In this document: one piece after another, positions 6,254-6,783 of the stretch
How the letters are laid out: each line of letters starts with the position of its first letter
How positions within the stretch are numbered: the stretch's first letter is position 1
Assembly: GCA_964468725.1 (NCBI GenBank)
Contig: CAYXVU010000292.1
Span: 1 to 6,783 of the forward strand
Direction: 5' to 3'
DNA length: 6,783 bases
Source of the DNA: CAYXVU01 sp964468725
GTDB taxonomy: Bacteria > Acidobacteriota > Blastocatellia > UBA7656
Made by a program: the position numbers and the translations under genes
The notes under the pieces: generated by a model
Database searches by the model: none
What the model saw: the letters and a program-made list of their open reading frames with translations, nothing else
Told to the model about the DNA's origin: nothing

Positions 6254-6703
6254 CTACCGAGTCTTCCCATTACCGGATTGCCTGCTCGTTGTAGCTTTGG
6301 CGGCTTGTAAGACCTCTGCGATTTCGGCAATTCGTGCGAAGCTGGCCGAAGCGTATTCAATAGCTTCATAACGCTGAATCTGCTGCTCTGGCATTCCCAA
6401 TCGTTCAGCTAGTTCTTTTTTGACTTAACCCCGCAGCAATGCGCGCACGAATTGGATCACGCGGAACAACTGCAATATAGCTGAGATCAGGAGCTGCCAT
6501 CTTTCCGGTCCTCCCCTCCTCACAGTCCCGCAATTCACTGTCCAAAGACTCAAGCTGACTCTGCAACGCATCGGCCTGAGCTTTAATAAGGTGAGGATGA
6601 GTCTTACGATCACTGGCCGATTGTGCCGCAAAGATTTCAGAGCGGCAGCCAGCTTTTCCGCTTGTGCTTTTGTGATGCGGTATCGTCGTTCGTTCTTAAT
6701 CAT
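6254..6703 (-). pseudogene. XRE/HTH antitoxin-like regulator, broken by two frameshifts
   Basis: Reading the minus strand from the ATG at 6703, the N-terminus is MIKNERRYRITKAQAEKL, a signature I associate with HigA-like XRE regulators. Near 6638 the coherent sequence moves to the -1 frame (EIFAAQSASDRKTHPHL, then an amphipathic AQADALQSQLESLDSELRD helix, then IRARIAAGLSQ). At a run of six A on the coding strand (6416-6421) it returns to the first frame, giving KELAERLGMPEQQIQRYE and YASASFARIAEIAEVLQA, and ends at a TAG at 6254-6256. Rejoined, this is about 149 codons: an N-terminal segment, a coiled-coil-like helix and a C-terminal helix-turn-helix DNA-binding domain. As written, the first frame stops at a TAA (6425-6427), before the HTH. 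The HTH recognition helix is intact after the shift. The shifts may be true decay or sequencing errors at short homopolymers. It is convergent with the HEAT-cyclophilin gene, 40 nt apart. Confidence 0.75.
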
Positions 6704-6712
6704 CTCGCCCGA

Positions 6713-6783
6713 TCATCTGGGGTATGATCTCAAAAGGTCAAGTGCGCTCTTTTTACGGCGGCTATTCAGATGGTAAATTATCA
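6713..6783 (-). CDS. Possible 3' end of an unknown minus-strand gene, cut by window edge
   Basis: On the minus strand one frame is open from the window edge to a TGA at 6713-6715, encoding 22 residues ending in LDLLRSYPR; the visible part is rich in Arg and Lys (NSRRKKS). It would stop 9 nt before the ATG of the HTH regulator, an operon-like spacing, and could be the partner of that regulator. The other two frames contain several stops. The stretch is too short to recognise or to prove coding. Confidence 0.3.
   Translation of the reverse strand, partial: IIYHLNSRRKKSALDLLRSYPR

Noticed and set aside
6246..6371. Plus-strand 41-codon frame from a TTG with a GGAGG upstream (6235-6239), encoding a lipoprotein-like hydrophobic segment (LVVALAAC)
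   Set aside because: It lies antisense to the well-formed HTH-domain coding sequence, and the apparent Shine-Dalgarno overlaps the convergent intergenic gap. The protein-like appearance is probably a by-product of the opposite strand.
6414..6424. Programmed -1 frameshift at an A AAA AAG-type slippery heptamer in the HTH regulator
   Set aside because: The run contains the bases but in the wrong phase: codons are CAA AAA AGA, and the repair needed is skipping one base, not a -1 shift.
6713..6783. Transposase C-terminus (the visible HLNSR resembles IS30/IS3-type 'LNxRPRK' motifs)
   Set aside because: The residues after the motif do not follow the transposase pattern, and no inverted repeat end is visible nearby.

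Overview
The window reads as an ordinary bacterial chromosome segment of moderate GC (slightly above half). Protein style suggests an Acidobacteriota-like organism, perhaps class Blastocatellia. The clues are the beta-propeller protein, the stand-alone molybdopterin oxidoreductase, the exported HEAT-cyclophilin fusion and the antitoxin-type regulator, all of which resemble proteins I associate with that group. This is inference from memory of families, not a database result.

Layout from left to right. (1) Bases 2-1123 (+) hold the C-terminal part of a PQQ-type beta-propeller repeat protein cut by the window edge. (2) Bases 1185-3245 (+) hold a complete, cytoplasmic-looking molybdopterin oxidoreductase with a 4Fe-4S binding site and no accessory subunit gene beside it. 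(3) Bases 3305-3343 hold a very clear intrinsic-terminator hairpin; because it lies only about 30 nt before the next Shine-Dalgarno it could also act as an attenuator. (4) Bases 3382-3780 (+) hold a small conserved-looking protein of unknown function with an HxxH motif and a later HE pair. (5) Bases 3781-4062 are intergenic and contain a nested palindromic element of about 70 bp. (6) Bases 4063-6213 (+) hold an exported protein with many HEAT repeats fused to a C-terminal cyclophilin-type peptidyl-prolyl isomerase. (7) Bases 6254-6703 (-) hold an XRE/HTH antitoxin-like regulator broken by two opposite-sign frameshifts. The last ~70 bases may hold the end of another minus-strand gene.

The genes do not form one obvious pathway. 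The three complete plus-strand genes are separated by a terminator and by a repeat, so they are probably independent units, although the 61-nt gap between the propeller gene and the oxidoreductase gene would permit co-transcription. I see no CRISPR array, rRNA, tRNA, insertion sequence or phage gene. The most interesting items are the reconstructable broken regulator at the right end, the nested hairpin repeat, the HEAT-cyclophilin fusion with altered active-site positions, and the unclassified small His-rich-motif protein. I do not see convincing evidence of a wholly new multi-gene system.
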